From Apiosordaria backusii (Eukaryota > Ascomycota > Sordariomycetes > Sordariales > Lasiosphaeriaceae), in assembly GCA_030549205.1 (NCBI GenBank), contig JAUKTV010000008.1:682001-746000 (forward strand): a DNA stretch of 64,000 bases. The letters run 5' to 3'. Positions 23,369 through 33,591 of this stretch are shown one piece after another. Position 1 is the first letter of the stretch, and each line of letters starts with the position of its first letter. The notes under the pieces were generated by a model. The model worked only from the letters and a program-made list of their open reading frames with translations. It had not been told where the DNA came from and searched no databases. The translations under genes and the position numbers were made by a program.

Positions 23369-24446
23369 TAGTTAGTTTTAATATAGTTTTTATTTATAAA
23401 AATAATTCTTTAAATGTTTATAATAAGTAAAGAAAAGTAAGTTAAATTAATATAAAGTTTCTATTAATACCTTTATATTTTAATAGTAGTTAATTAGATA
23501 TAATATAAACGTTAAATATTATAGAGATTATTATATATTAGTATATAGAAAATAAAGATTCTATAGTTTAAGCTTAGCTTCTTTAAAAGGTAATAAAGTT
23601 GGAGTTAATATTAGTATTAGACTTATAGGATTAACTATCTTTAATAGCCTCCTCTTTAATTATAGTCTTCTTAATAGTATATATAGAAGAAAAAAGGCTA
23701 TGCTAAACCTTCTTTTTAGATTTTATAGAAGTTTTATTAATAGGCTTACCTTTCTTATTATCCTCTTTATTATTACCTTTATTATTATTAGAAGCCTTTT
23801 TAGTAACTTCTATATTATACTTTTATTTATATAAACCCTTCTTTTTTTAGATTAAACTATATTAAGATTTAGGGTATTTTTAATAACTACTATTTAAAAC
23901 TTACCTTTATCCTTTTTACTGTCCTTAATATTTTAAACAATAAAGTACTTATAGTATATATCTTTATTTTTATTACATTTATTATATAGTATTTAAAATA
24001 GCTTTTAAGTAAGTTTCGGTATATCTTTCTTTAGTTTATAAATAGTAATATTATTTACTATAACCTTATTATAATAAATATTTATATAGGCTATTTTAAT
24101 TTAATAAACGTACTTTTATAGTTTAATTTACTTTTTTTAGAAATTATTAGTAACGTCTATTGTTTAAATAAGCGATATTAGCTTAAAGTAAAACTTATCT
24201 ATCCGATATATACAGTCTAAATAGAAGTTAATATAGAAAGTAAAAGGCTTATACTTTTTAATAAAATAATTAAAAGGTATATTAAATTTAATATAAACGA
24301 CCTTATAAGTAAAAAGCATTTTAATATTATCGATAAATTTAAAACCTTTATTAAATTATAAGTACATTATAATTTTTTAAATATATTAGGATATTAAGTT
24401 AAGTTAATATAGAAATTAGCTAATTAGTAAGGTATAGAAGGAATAT

Positions 24447-24492
24447 ACTTAACCGGCTAATAAAGTTTAAAAAGTTTATAGGCCAGTTAAAT
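24447..24492. repeat. 46-bp palindrome, copy 2
   Basis: Begins ACTTAACCGGCTAATAAAG and ends AGTTTATAGGCCAGTTAAAT. Same length and arm structure as copy 1; preceded by TAT. Confidence 0.75.
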
Positions 24493-25269
24493 AGGAAGTT
24501 TTGTACTTTTTATAAAAGCTGTAGTTTTATTTAAAGGCTTATAAAAGTAGTAATTGTATAAATCCTTTAAATAATTAAAGACCGTTAGTTAATTTTAAAT
24601 AAGTAATTGATTATTTATTTTATCATTATTATATTTTAAATGTAGAATATAGCAATACCTTTAAAATAATTATAATAAATATTTAAGCCGGTAGTTAAAA
24701 GTTTAATACTTAAAATAAGTACTTTAAAAAAGGATCCGACTGTATTTTACTTTACAATTAAAGCCTTATACTTACTTATTTTTATTTAAAAGCAGATCCT
24801 ATTTATATTAAACCTGGCCTTTTAAAAGACGGCAATTATATAATTACTTTTAATTAGTATATAATAAGTAAGGGGGTAGGGGTAATTATATATTATTAAG
24901 TAAATAGCTTATTAACTACTATAATTAGCTTTTTTTTTTTTTTTTTTTTTTAAGTATAATGTAAAGAATATAGTTTATAAAGAGAGATCTAATAACAGTA
25001 TAATAAATTGTACTTAAGTAGTCGATATTAAGTAAGTTAGTAAGATCGTTTTAAAAAGTAACTTAAACTTAGGCTATTTTACTATTAACTAAATCCTAAA
25101 TAAGCTTAGATACTATATTTATATTAAAATATATAGTCTCTTTATCTATAGTTTAGACTTTAATAATATATTAAAAGTAAAGTAACTTTAGTCTTTTACT
25201 TACTTTAATTATAAAACTCTATATCTATTTATTTTAAAAAATATCTAGATTATCGGTACTATTACTAGC

Positions 25270-25673
25270 TGTGACGAACCCCTGTACAGAACCTCTGAAA
25301 GGGATACTCGGTTGAAGGTAACTTCTGACAATTGGTTCGGTGCAGCTAAACAGTGCACAACAAGATGTCTCAATGTAAACACAAGATACCGTGAATACAA
25401 GCTGTGATTGCATACTGCGGAACTATCTACAAGCTATCTAGTTCCTCCGTATATATGGACCTGCAATCCTCATGGACCGCTGGACCGTTCATAGCGTACC
25501 GGTCCATCGGTCCCTCCATGAGTGGTTGTCCTGGACCGCTGGACCGTCTCCTACGCACCGGTCCATCGGTCCTCCTCTGATTGGCTACCTACAGGGGTCC
25601 CTTCCGTCGTAATACACTCTTCCCATTGGCTCGTCTGTTAAGTCTGCGTCCTCCCGTGTCCAAGGTCGTGACA
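25270..25673 (-). repeat. 3' LTR of the chromovirus
   Basis: 404 bp, TGTGAC...GTGACA ends. Contains two 40-bp hairpin-forming segments (25474-25513 and 25533-25572), each GGACCGCTGGACCGT followed by ACCGGTCCATCGGTCC. No difference from the other LTR was seen on reading. Confidence 0.95.
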
Positions 25674-25674
25674 C

Positions 25675-25692
25675 GATGCCCCTCCTCCTAGG
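25675..25692 (-). other. Polypurine tract next to the 3' LTR
   Basis: On the element's strand, AGGAGGAGGGGC lies just inside the 3' LTR, the expected place for the plus-strand primer. Confidence 0.6.
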
Positions 25693-25878
25693 TCGACGTC
25701 TCGGCGGCCAATTCTCGTTTCGCTCAAAACCCTACTGCTTCCTTCTTTTTCCTGGTAAGTGATGCCCCTTTACCTCTTATCCGTCGCCATGTCTCATCGT
25801 GTACAGAAAAAGCGTCATCGCAAGACCGATCAAGCCACGGCCCTTTCCTTGTCGATTGTAGGGCGTGGTTGCGAGATT

Positions 25879-26491
25879 ATGCCGTGTACTCGTTGTTTTA
25901 ACCAGAATCTTCCTTGTGTCCTGGCACAGGGCTCCAACCGTTGCAGTGAATGCGTCCGCCTGAAAATCCCTTGTGACGGCATGGATGTGGGCTCCGCCCG
26001 TGAGTTCTTGTCTCCTCCCTTTGTTCTTGTTGCCTGACCGTCCGCTAGTTGCCCGTAACCTCGAGGTGCAACAGGAGCTCGAGAAGGAGGAAGAAGAACT
26101 TGAAAACCAGTTGTCCTCCCTCGCAGCTCGCCTGGCGCGGCTTAAGCGTACCCGCCGGTCCCTTCGCGACCGCGAGGCCAAGCTGTTTAACCGCGGTATG
26201 ATGGAGGAAGAAGCACAACTCCTTGCTTCGTCGCCTCCTGCTCCCTCAGCCCAGCTGCCGCCTAGCGTGTCTGTCGCTGCGCCCTCCCCAAGTCTTGATT
26301 CCTCTTTCGACTGGACCTCCGCACAGTTGGGTTGGCTGGACCAAGATTTTGCCAATGGGAGTGCTGCCCTCGCGAGCGGGGCCGTTCTTGGTCTTCCTCC
26401 CGACCCGGCTGCTGGCCCCTCGCGGCATTCTCCACCCTTGGTCGTTCAGGGTTCCTCCGATGGAACTCTTCCAACTTCTCAGGACAGCTAA
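25879..26491 (+). CDS. Antisense Zn2Cys6 plus coiled-coil protein inside the retrotransposon
   Basis: Encoded on the strand opposite to gag-pol. Exons 25879-25999 and 26049-26491 (49-nt intron, GTGAGT donor, CTGAC branch, GCTAG acceptor) give 187 aa. Residues 3-32 spell CX2CX6CX8CX2CX6C, the spacing of fungal binuclear zinc clusters. From about residue 41 a highly charged Glu/Lys/Leu coiled coil follows, then a Pro/Ser-rich tail. The last 230 nt overlap, antisense, the end of pol including part of the post-chromodomain tail. The start at MPCTRC is chosen because the upstream ATG (25789) lies in a likely 5' intron (GTAAGT at 25755). I do not know its function; an RNA- or DNA-binding accessory or control protein is one option. 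Confidence 0.7.
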
Positions 26492-29400
26492 GGTTTGTTG
26501 CTGGTTCCCATGAGTTATCCGTAGCCGGGTAGTCCAACCAGCTAACCAAATACTCCAGCTGTCCGTTGTTAATGCGCGAATCTAAGACCTCTTCCACATC
26601 GTACTCCTCTTCCTCGTCCTCGGCTTCAATTTGAGTGTCCGGGCTGGCAGCCCTTGGTGCCGGTTCCAGGAGTGAAACGTGAAAGGTACCCGATCGTAGT
26701 CGCATGGTGTCTGGCAATCTGAGTCTGAACGCTGTTTCCGATACTCTTTCTTCGATCGTGAAAGGTCCCACCCTCCTGTGGTCCAGTTTCTTACTTGGTC
26801 GTTTTGTGCGTAAGTTCCGTGTTGAAAGAAACACTTTATCCCCCCTCTTCAAGCGAGGTCCCTCGAGCCGTTTGACGTTGTAGTACTTGCGCATGCGCTC
26901 CCGAACGAACTCGAGTTCTTTTCTGAGTTTGGCGTGCAGCATGTGTAGCTTCCCTGCTTTTGCTGCCGCCCTAGGCACTCTTGCCTCTGGTCCTTGTCGT
27001 AGGTCCGCCTCGAAACCGTAGTTCGCGAAGAATGGTGTGACTTTTGTCGTTTCCGTGGGTGCCGTATTGTACGCGAGTTGAGCCGCTGGCAAGAGTTCAA
27101 CCCAGTTGTCCTGTTCGAAATTGATGTAGTTCCGAAGGTATTGTTCGACAATCTGGTTGAGTCTCTCCGTCTGGCCGTCCGTCTGCGGGTGATATGCTGA
27201 CGACGCCTTGCTCTTCACTCCCACTTGCTCCATTAGAGCTTTCCAAAACTTCGACACGAACTTGGTGTCGCGATCCGTGATGAATTCCCTTGGCCATGTG
27301 TGTGTCGCCGTGACGTTCCGAAACACCACATCCGCCAATTGTTCTGCCGTCCAAGTCTCCCTGTAGGGCAGGAAGTATGCCCACTTGGTGAGCCTGTCGA
27401 CGACCGTGAGGATGCTGTCGTACTTGATTCCTGTGACCGTGTCCTTGGAGTGTGGTAGCTTAGTGATAAAGTCCATCGTCACTGAGCTCCATGGTTGTTC
27501 TGCCACTGGTAATGGCTCCAAGAATCCGTAAGGCTTGTGTCTTTCTGCCTTCGTTCTTCTGCAAAGGTCACATTCTCGCAGCGTTTCCTCAACATCTTTT
27601 CTTAGTCCGGGCCAATTGAAGTGTTGTTTGATCTTCTCTGTTGTCTTGGCCACTCCCATGTGTCCTCCGAGCTTCGACTCGTGGATCTCCCGAATCAATG
27701 CCTTCCGCTGTTCTGGTTCGACATAAGCTCGATTGTGATACCAGAGCCGGTAATTGTCGTCCTTCTGGATCCCCAAAGATTCCAGTTCAGCCCATCGTTC
27801 CTGCTCGTCACTGCCGATGTTGCTCTGATACTTGTTGGCTGTTGATTCTTCTCGGTACACTGCACAACACTCAGCCCACTGCTGGAGCGGGTGCCTCAGT
27901 GTGCCTTCTGCTGTCTCCTGCAGCAATGGTGGCGATTCCTCCGCCACTTTTTCCTCGTGGTGGTCCGCCCTTCTGCTTAGAGCGTCCGCTCTCGCGTTCT
28001 CGGATCCCTTCTTGTAATGAATCTGAAAATTGAACTCAGACAGGAATTCTGACCACCTGCCTTGCCTGGCGTTGAGGACCTTGGTAGTAGTGAAATACTT
28101 CAAGTTTTTGTGATCCGTGTAGACCTGCACCTCATAGTTGGTCCCGCTGAGATATGGTCTCCACTCCTCGAAAGCCTCAATGATGGCAAGCAGCTCTTTG
28201 TCGTGGATAGGGTAGTTCTTGCGTGGTCCCTCCAGCTTCTTCGAAAAGAATGCTACCGGATGCAACTTCCCATCCTCGTCTCGTTGTCCCAGCTGTCCTC
28301 CGATGGCGTAGTCGGAAGCATCTGTTTCGACCTCGAAAGGCCTTCCTGGGTCAGGAAGCTTGAGCACTGGGTCGGCCACAATAGCGTCTTTGATGGCCTG
28401 AAAAGCCTGCTCCTGTGCTTCCCCCCACTTGAACTCGGCGTCCTTCTTGGTTAGGTCGTTCAATGGCTTCGCGATAGCGCCGTAATTCCGTATGAACATT
28501 CGATAAAAGTTCGTAAATCCCAGAAACTCTCGAACCCTAGTCTTCAGTTGTTCGGGTGTTTCTCCTTGTGGTCTCGGCCAGTCCTTGACTGCCGCGATCT
28601 TCCCTGGTTCCATTCGCACTTCTCCTGGCGAGATCAGGTACCCGAGATAGACCGTCTCTTGCACATGGAACTCGCTCTTGTCCTTGTTGACCGATAGTCC
28701 TGCTCCATGTAGCGCGTCCAAAATTTCCTTGACGTGCTGTTTGTGTTCCTCCAGAGTGCGTGAGTAGATGAGAACGTCGTCGAGATAACAAACTGCTGTT
28801 TTGTCGAGATACTTGCGAATCGTGTGATCAACGAGGGCCTGGAAAGTCGCTGGTGCGTTTGTAAGCCCGAACGGCATGACGAGATACTCGAAATGCCCGT
28901 AAGGCGTGCGAAAAGCCGTCTTCCATTCGTCTCCCTCCTTGATTCGTATGTGCGCGTACCCGACTGGCATATCAAGCCTGGTGAACCATCGTGCCCCTGA
29001 CAGTTGACTTCGCAGCCGCGAAATCAGCGGTAGTGGGTAACCGTTCTTCACCGTCTCCTGATTCAGCTGTCGATAATCCACACACAGTCGTGGACTCCCA
29101 TCCTTCTTCGGCACGAAGAAAACAGGATATCCAGCTGGCGATGTGGATGGTCTGATGTGCCCTCTCTTGAGATTCTCGTCCAAATACTTCCGCAACTCTT
29201 CACTCTGTTTGTCGTTGGTGTGGTAGACCTGAAAAAGCTTGAGCTTTGCTCCGTCCTTGAGCTTGATCTCATGGTCCCATGGTCCCCTATCTGGTAGACC
29301 CTGAAGGTGTTTCGCCGTGAACACCGGATGCCCCTGATATTCCGGCGGTACCTCCTTCTTCTCGTTTTTCTTCAAACTGTTGTAATAGGCGTATTTGTCC

Positions 29401-30125
29401 TTCATTGCTGCCGCAATTTCCACCAACGCAACTGTCCCTACCAACCCTACTTCTTCGATCTTGCCGCCTGTGTCGATTGAGTACACTAATATCTCCCGTG
29501 TCCCTTGCGGTGGTGCCGTGGAGGGTGCTTGTCTCACACTCTGCTCCTGCCGTGCTCCTGATCTCCCATCGTTGGTTGGATACTCCCGATATGTCCTCGG
29601 TCGTAGGTGGCCACCATCCTTCCAATCGATGTCTGGGTTGTAGTCCTCGTGCCATGGCTGCCCCAGGATCATGTCCTTCTCTGGCCCCATATCCACGATG
29701 TCGAAAATCACTGTCGTTGTTTTTCCTGACACTGTGATGTTCAGTGGCAACGTTTCTCTGGTTACCAACTGTGTAGGGAAGGGTCCCTTCATGACGACCT
29801 CTTCCTCCTTCTTTTTCCATGGAACCCGGGCTTGTTGCACAAATCTTGGTGAAATCAAGTCCGCTTCTGCTCCACTGTCCACGAGTGCTTGCGTTTGGAA
29901 ACCCTTCCAACGCGCTGCTACTCGCAATCTTTTGTCTTTCATGCCCCTCCTCCGTACAGCAGCGACCTCGCTGATGTGTTGCTCGTGGTCCTTTAGAGGT
30001 TTGCGGCCTCCGCGAAAGGCCGTGGCCCTTTTCCCGACTGTTGTTGTGCCTCCAGAGCGTCCTCCTTCGCCGAACTGTCCAGCAGCTCGAAATCGGCTAA
30101 CCATCGTCGTTGAGCTTCCTTCCAC
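26262..30125 (-). CDS. pol: Pol polyprotein of the chromovirus
   Basis: Open frame of 1,287 codons in the -1 frame relative to gag, overlapping its end by 133 nt; it lacks an ATG at its start, so frameshifting or reinitiation at an ATG at 30104 is implied. Order: aspartic protease (LVDSGA, Asp near 83), reverse transcriptase (RLCVDYRQLN, LVMPFGLTNAP, YLDD at 447-450), RNase H (ETDASDYAIG), integrase with a zinc-finger segment (H-H, CDLC) and DDE core (TMDFITKLP, TDRDTKF, QTERLNQ), and a C-terminal chromodomain from about 1172 (EYDVEEVLDSR, YLVSWLDYP, SWEP). The chromodomain places it among chromoviruses. No stop or frameshift seen. Confidence 0.96.
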   Translation of the reverse strand: MEGSSTTMVSRFRAAGQFGEGGRSGGTTTVGKRATAFRGGRKPLKDHEQHISEVAAVRRRGMKDKRLRVAARWKGFQTQALVDSGAEADLISPRFVQQARVPWKKKEEEVVMKGPFPTQLVTRETLPLNITVSGKTTTVIFDIVDMGPEKDMILGQPWHEDYNPDIDWKDGGHLRPRTYREYPTNDGRSGARQEQSVRQAPSTAPPQGTREILVYSIDTGGKIEEVGLVGTVALVEIAAAMKDKYAYYNSLKKNEKKEVPPEYQGHPVFTAKHLQGLPDRGPWDHEIKLKDGAKLKLFQVYHTNDKQSEELRKYLDENLKRGHIRPSTSPAGYPVFFVPKKDGSPRLCVDYRQLNQETVKNGYPLPLISRLRSQLSGARWFTRLDMPVGYAHIRIKEGDEWKTAFRTPYGHFEYLVMPFGLTNAPATFQALVDHTIRKYLDKTAVCYLDDVLIYSRTLEEHKQHVKEILDALHGAGLSVNKDKSEFHVQETVYLGYLISPGEVRMEPGKIAAVKDWPRPQGETPEQLKTRVREFLGFTNFYRMFIRNYGAIAKPLNDLTKKDAEFKWGEAQEQAFQAIKDAIVADPVLKLPDPGRPFEVETDASDYAIGGQLGQRDEDGKLHPVAFFSKKLEGPRKNYPIHDKELLAIIEAFEEWRPYLSGTNYEVQVYTDHKNLKYFTTTKVLNARQGRWSEFLSEFNFQIHYKKGSENARADALSRRADHHEEKVAEESPPLLQETAEGTLRHPLQQWAECCAVYREESTANKYQSNIGSDEQERWAELESLGIQKDDNYRLWYHNRAYVEPEQRKALIREIHESKLGGHMGVAKTTEKIKQHFNWPGLRKDVEETLRECDLCRRTKAERHKPYGFLEPLPVAEQPWSSVTMDFITKLPHSKDTVTGIKYDSILTVVDRLTKWAYFLPYRETWTAEQLADVVFRNVTATHTWPREFITDRDTKFVSKFWKALMEQVGVKSKASSAYHPQTDGQTERLNQIVEQYLRNYINFEQDNWVELLPAAQLAYNTAPTETTKVTPFFANYGFEADLRQGPEARVPRAAAKAGKLHMLHAKLRKELEFVRERMRKYYNVKRLEGPRLKRGDKVFLSTRNLRTKRPSKKLDHRRVGPFTIEERVSETAFRLRLPDTMRLRSGTFHVSLLEPAPRAASPDTQIEAEDEEEEYDVEEVLDSRINNGQLEYLVSWLDYPATDNSWEPATNLSCPEKLEEFHRRNPERPRVENAARGQQPGREEDQERPRSRGQHSHWQNLGPANPTVRRSSRKRNQDLGRAQRQTR

Positions 30126-32146
30126 TTCTTGTTCCTGGCACTATTCTTCTTCTTGTTGCGTGCCTTATGTACTTTGGGGCTGGCCTCGTGGTATTTCCGG
30201 GCCTTTGCTCGCAGATGGAAAGCGCAATCGGCACTCTTACACCACGTCAAACCATATTCCTTCTCGTTGGCGGTGTTCTCTCCCCATCCTGTTACCCACT
30301 CCAGGCAGCACCTTGCGTACCTGGGTGTGACCTGTATGACCTGGAGTTCCTCCCGCTTGACTGGATCCTCCTGTTTCCACAGGAAATAATCGTTCAATTC
30401 TTCGTCCGGCGCTCCCCACCTTGCGAGAGTCCTCGACACCGGTACCGGTTGGTCTGTCTGGGTGACCTCTCTGACCGGCCAGTGCCCGTTGAGGGTCTTT
30501 GACTGGTAGTGTTCCGCGCATCCATGAGCGACGCACTGGAACCATGGCACTCTCCTGTGTTCCGGATGTCGTGGATGAACTTGTGGAGTGTCTCCTTCGC
30601 ACGGAGTATACCACCCCCACTCCGGAACCTCTCCTGGCGTCAGCGCGAGTCCGGTGCTGGCTACTGGTCGTGATGCCCAAAACTCATCCCAGACCTCCTC
30701 ATCCTTGTTGAGTAGTGCGAACTCTTGGCCGAACTCTTCTTCTGGAACGATCCAACGCTCGTTGCCCTGCCACAGCTGTGCGAGCGGTTGGTTGTTGGCC
30801 ATGGTTTGCGCCATCTTGTCCTCGAGGTCGCGGTAGTGTCGTTCACTTGCTTCTCGCTGGTTCCGAAGTTCTGCCAACTCTTCCTCGAGCCTTTGAACTC
30901 GCTCCTCGGCCTGCCTCAGGGTCTCCCCCGTGTCTAAACTCGAGAGGACTGTCGAGGTGAAAACCCGCCTTAGTCTCCGCAAGGTTTCCTCAGAGGGTCC
31001 TGGAGCCGTGCTTTCCTCTAGCCTGGTGGCTCCCCTGGTCGGCAGTTCTTGTCCCACAACACGGTCTTCTCCCTCAGAGTCGACTGTTAAATCTCCTTCC
31101 TGAGTCTCATGCTCGTAGTTGCTGTCGGTGTAGTCGTCCGCTGAGTCCAGGAATCCATCGTTGCCGTACTCAATGCTTGAGATCTCAACAACCCGCGTTG
31201 TCTTCGCAACTGCCGCCGCCTCCTTTTCCTTCCAGCTGAGCTGTTTGGGTGCCCGACAGTCTCTCTTGAAATGCCCCGTCTTCCCGCAGTTGAAGCACTT
31301 GACGTTGTTCTTCCCCTTGAACCGCTTCTGAACTGCGTCAATCTCCATAGGTCCCGCGTGAGTGGTTCCAGACACGCTTGTGGTGTAGCGTTTCTTCTTG
31401 TCGTTGGCTCGGTAGCCTCCGGAGCCACGGTGTTGTCCTGGGTTTGCACGCGTTCCTCTTTTCTCCATCCGGCGTTGAAACTGCCGGTCGTCGATACGAA
31501 TGGCTGTAGCGATGTATTTGTCGATGGTGTCCGGTCTCTCCTCCTTGTACAACTCGTCCTTCACTTCGTCCTTGAGTCCGTTGTAGAAAAGCTGCATCAA
31601 GCCTTCGTCATTGATCTCGCTGCGCAGGGCGTCGGTCTTGAAGGTGGCAGCATAGTCAGCTGCAGACCGGGTTTGGCGCATGTTGGCGAGTCTCTCCTGG
31701 GCTCGGCGAGCCTCGTCGTACTCTCCGAAGACTTCCTTGATGCGGGCTTCGAACTTCTTGAAGGTCTCGAAGCACTCCCTAGTGATGTCCTTCCTGATGC
31801 CTGCGTCGTCGTTCTCGTAATAGTCGTTCAGGATGGGCTCAAACCACGCGAGAGCCTTGTCCTTGAGTCGAGATGCCGCGTAGGTGACCTTGGACTCCTC
31901 GTCAGGGAAACGAGTAGGATAGTACCGAAAATAGGTCTTGAGCTGGATCAGGAACCCTCCAAGCTCTCCTTTTCCGCCACCATAGCGTTCGGGGGCCTCG
32001 ATCTTGGCCAGCTGATTATCGCGGTGATCCAGGCGACCAACGGCGACGACTTGGTCCTGGGTCTGCTGGACCGCATCCTCGAGCTCCTTGACGCGAGCGT
32101 TGAGTCGAATCAGAACGGCTTGAGGGCTTTCTTTGTTGTCCGCCAT
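29993..32146 (-). CDS. gag: Gag polyprotein of the chromovirus
   Basis: Starts at the ATG at 32146 (MADNKESPQ), 54 bp inside the 5' LTR, and gives 717 aa. The capsid-like region includes FLIQLKTYFRYYP and RLANMRQTRSAADY, followed by a CCHC zinc knuckle (CFNCGKTGHFKRDC). The C-terminal 350 residues are an unusually long tail with an acidic Ser/Glu segment, a heptad stretch (RLEEELAELRNQ) and a CX-rich domain containing HGCAEHY and CCLEWVTGWGENT, not typical of simple gag proteins. Confidence 0.92.
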   Translation of the reverse strand: MADNKESPQAVLIRLNARVKELEDAVQQTQDQVVAVGRLDHRDNQLAKIEAPERYGGGKGELGGFLIQLKTYFRYYPTRFPDEESKVTYAASRLKDKALAWFEPILNDYYENDDAGIRKDITRECFETFKKFEARIKEVFGEYDEARRAQERLANMRQTRSAADYAATFKTDALRSEINDEGLMQLFYNGLKDEVKDELYKEERPDTIDKYIATAIRIDDRQFQRRMEKRGTRANPGQHRGSGGYRANDKKKRYTTSVSGTTHAGPMEIDAVQKRFKGKNNVKCFNCGKTGHFKRDCRAPKQLSWKEKEAAAVAKTTRVVEISSIEYGNDGFLDSADDYTDSNYEHETQEGDLTVDSEGEDRVVGQELPTRGATRLEESTAPGPSEETLRRLRRVFTSTVLSSLDTGETLRQAEERVQRLEEELAELRNQREASERHYRDLEDKMAQTMANNQPLAQLWQGNERWIVPEEEFGQEFALLNKDEEVWDEFWASRPVASTGLALTPGEVPEWGWYTPCEGDTPQVHPRHPEHRRVPWFQCVAHGCAEHYQSKTLNGHWPVREVTQTDQPVPVSRTLARWGAPDEELNDYFLWKQEDPVKREELQVIQVTPRYARCCLEWVTGWGENTANEKEYGLTWCKSADCAFHLRAKARKYHEASPKVHKARNKKKNSARNKKWKEAQRRWLADFELLDSSAKEDALEAQQQSGKGPRPFAEAANL

Positions 32147-32199
32147 GGTGATGGGTACCTTCAACTTATCCGTGACAGAGTTGAAGTGAGTATGCAACG

Positions 32200-32603
32200 T
32201 GTGACGAACCCCTGTACAGAACCTCTGAAAGGGATACTCGGTTGAAGGTAACTTCTGACAATTGGTTCGGTGCAGCTAAACAGTGCACAACAAGATGTCT
32301 CAATGTAAACACAAGATACCGTGAATACAAGCTGTGATTGCATACTGCGGAACTATCTACAAGCTATCTAGTTCCTCCGTATATATGGACCTGCAATCCT
32401 CATGGACCGCTGGACCGTTCATAGCGTACCGGTCCATCGGTCCCTCCATGAGTGGTTGTCCTGGACCGCTGGACCGTCTCCTACGCACCGGTCCATCGGT
32501 CCTCCTCTGATTGGCTACCTACAGGGGTCCCTTCCGTCGTAATACACTCTTCCCATTGGCTCGTCTGTTAAGTCTGCGTCCTCCCGTGTCCAAGGTCGTG
32601 ACA
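32200..32603 (-). repeat. 5' LTR of the chromovirus
   Basis: 404 bp, same ends and internal hairpins as the 3' LTR. A primer-binding site just downstream (about 32180-32199 on the minus strand) was not matched to any tRNA I recognise. Confidence 0.95.
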
Positions 32604-33545
32604 CTAGCCTTTAATATCTAATAGGCCTATTTATTTATTATAAGGAAGCTAAGTATATAAATATATACTATATTTAAGGTTAAGTTATACTCTATTTTAT
32701 TAGGATTTTTTATAATAGCCTTATTAAAATTATCAGTATTTAAAATAAAATTAAAAGCAATATTAGTAAGTAGGCTGTTAATAGCTTTAGTTATTTTTTA
32801 ATATTTATAATAATATTTTAATATTATATACTGTATTTTAAAGGAAGGAATTAACTAAAAAGGAAAAACTACCTACTTATTAAAAAGATAGAGTAAGGTC
32901 GATATTATCTATATAATAGACTATATATTAGTAGCCTTTATAATAGTAATAAACTACTTATCGATTATATCGACCTTAACTTTAACTAGTAACTTTTAGA
33001 ATATAAAGTAAATATATTAATACTCTTAACCCTTCTATTTATATATTTTCTATAAAAAGGCCTAATCTTCTTTAATACCTATAGATATATTAAAGATATT
33101 ATCTTACTTATCTTTATTATAGTTTAGTTTAAAACCTTTTATAATAATACAGTTGTTTATAAAATATTTATTAAAAATAATTATATATAAAAGAAGTAAA
33201 TTATATTAAAGAAGTAATATATAGTCTATTTAATTAAAGACTTTATTTTAAACTAAGGTAGTAGTTATAAAGTTAATAACCTTTTCTAAGATTAAAGTAA
33301 TAGTATATAAAATAGTCGACTGTATATTGTAAATAATAGTAGCTTTATTAAAATAAATAATATACTATTTAAAGTTTAATACTATAGTTATAGTAAAAGT
33401 AATTGTCTTAATTTTAATAAGATTAAACTTATTACTGGTAAAATAGTTTTAACTATCGAATTTAAAGGATATAAGGCTATATAGATAATAAAGTTAGTAA
33501 TAGTATTAGACTTAATTGGCCGATAAAGTTTAAAGAAAATAGTAT

Positions 33546-33591
33546 ATTTAACCAGCTTATAAAGTTTTAAATCTTTATAAGTTAGTTAAAT
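33546..33591. repeat. 46-bp palindrome, copy 3 (with a half copy at 33509-33537)
   Basis: Begins ATTTAACCAGCTTATAAAG and ends TCTTTATAAGTTAGTTAAAT. A left half-copy (CTTAATTGGCCGATAAAG) lies just upstream. Confidence 0.7.

Larger units (their letters stand above)
21851..25264. repeat. A/T-rich RIP-like block 3, left part
   Basis: Almost pure A/T with no usable open frame. Includes a run of 22 T at 24930-24951 and two full copies of a 46-bp palindrome (separate entries). It continues on the far side of the retrotransposon at 32609, so the block is one unit of about 7.7 kb without the insertion. Confidence 0.75.
25265..32608 (-). mobile_element. Complete Ty3/gypsy chromovirus with target duplication
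   Basis: The element spans 25270-32603 (7,334 bp) and reads right to left. It is bounded by CTAGC at 25265-25269 and 32604-32608, a 5-bp target duplication. Order in its own direction: 5' LTR (32200-32603), gag, pol (protease, RT, RNase H, integrase, chromodomain), polypurine tract, 3' LTR (25270-25673). Gag and pol are open throughout, and the LTRs look identical by eye, so the insertion is young. It sits inside RIP-like sequence yet shows no A/T bias itself. Confidence 0.96.
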
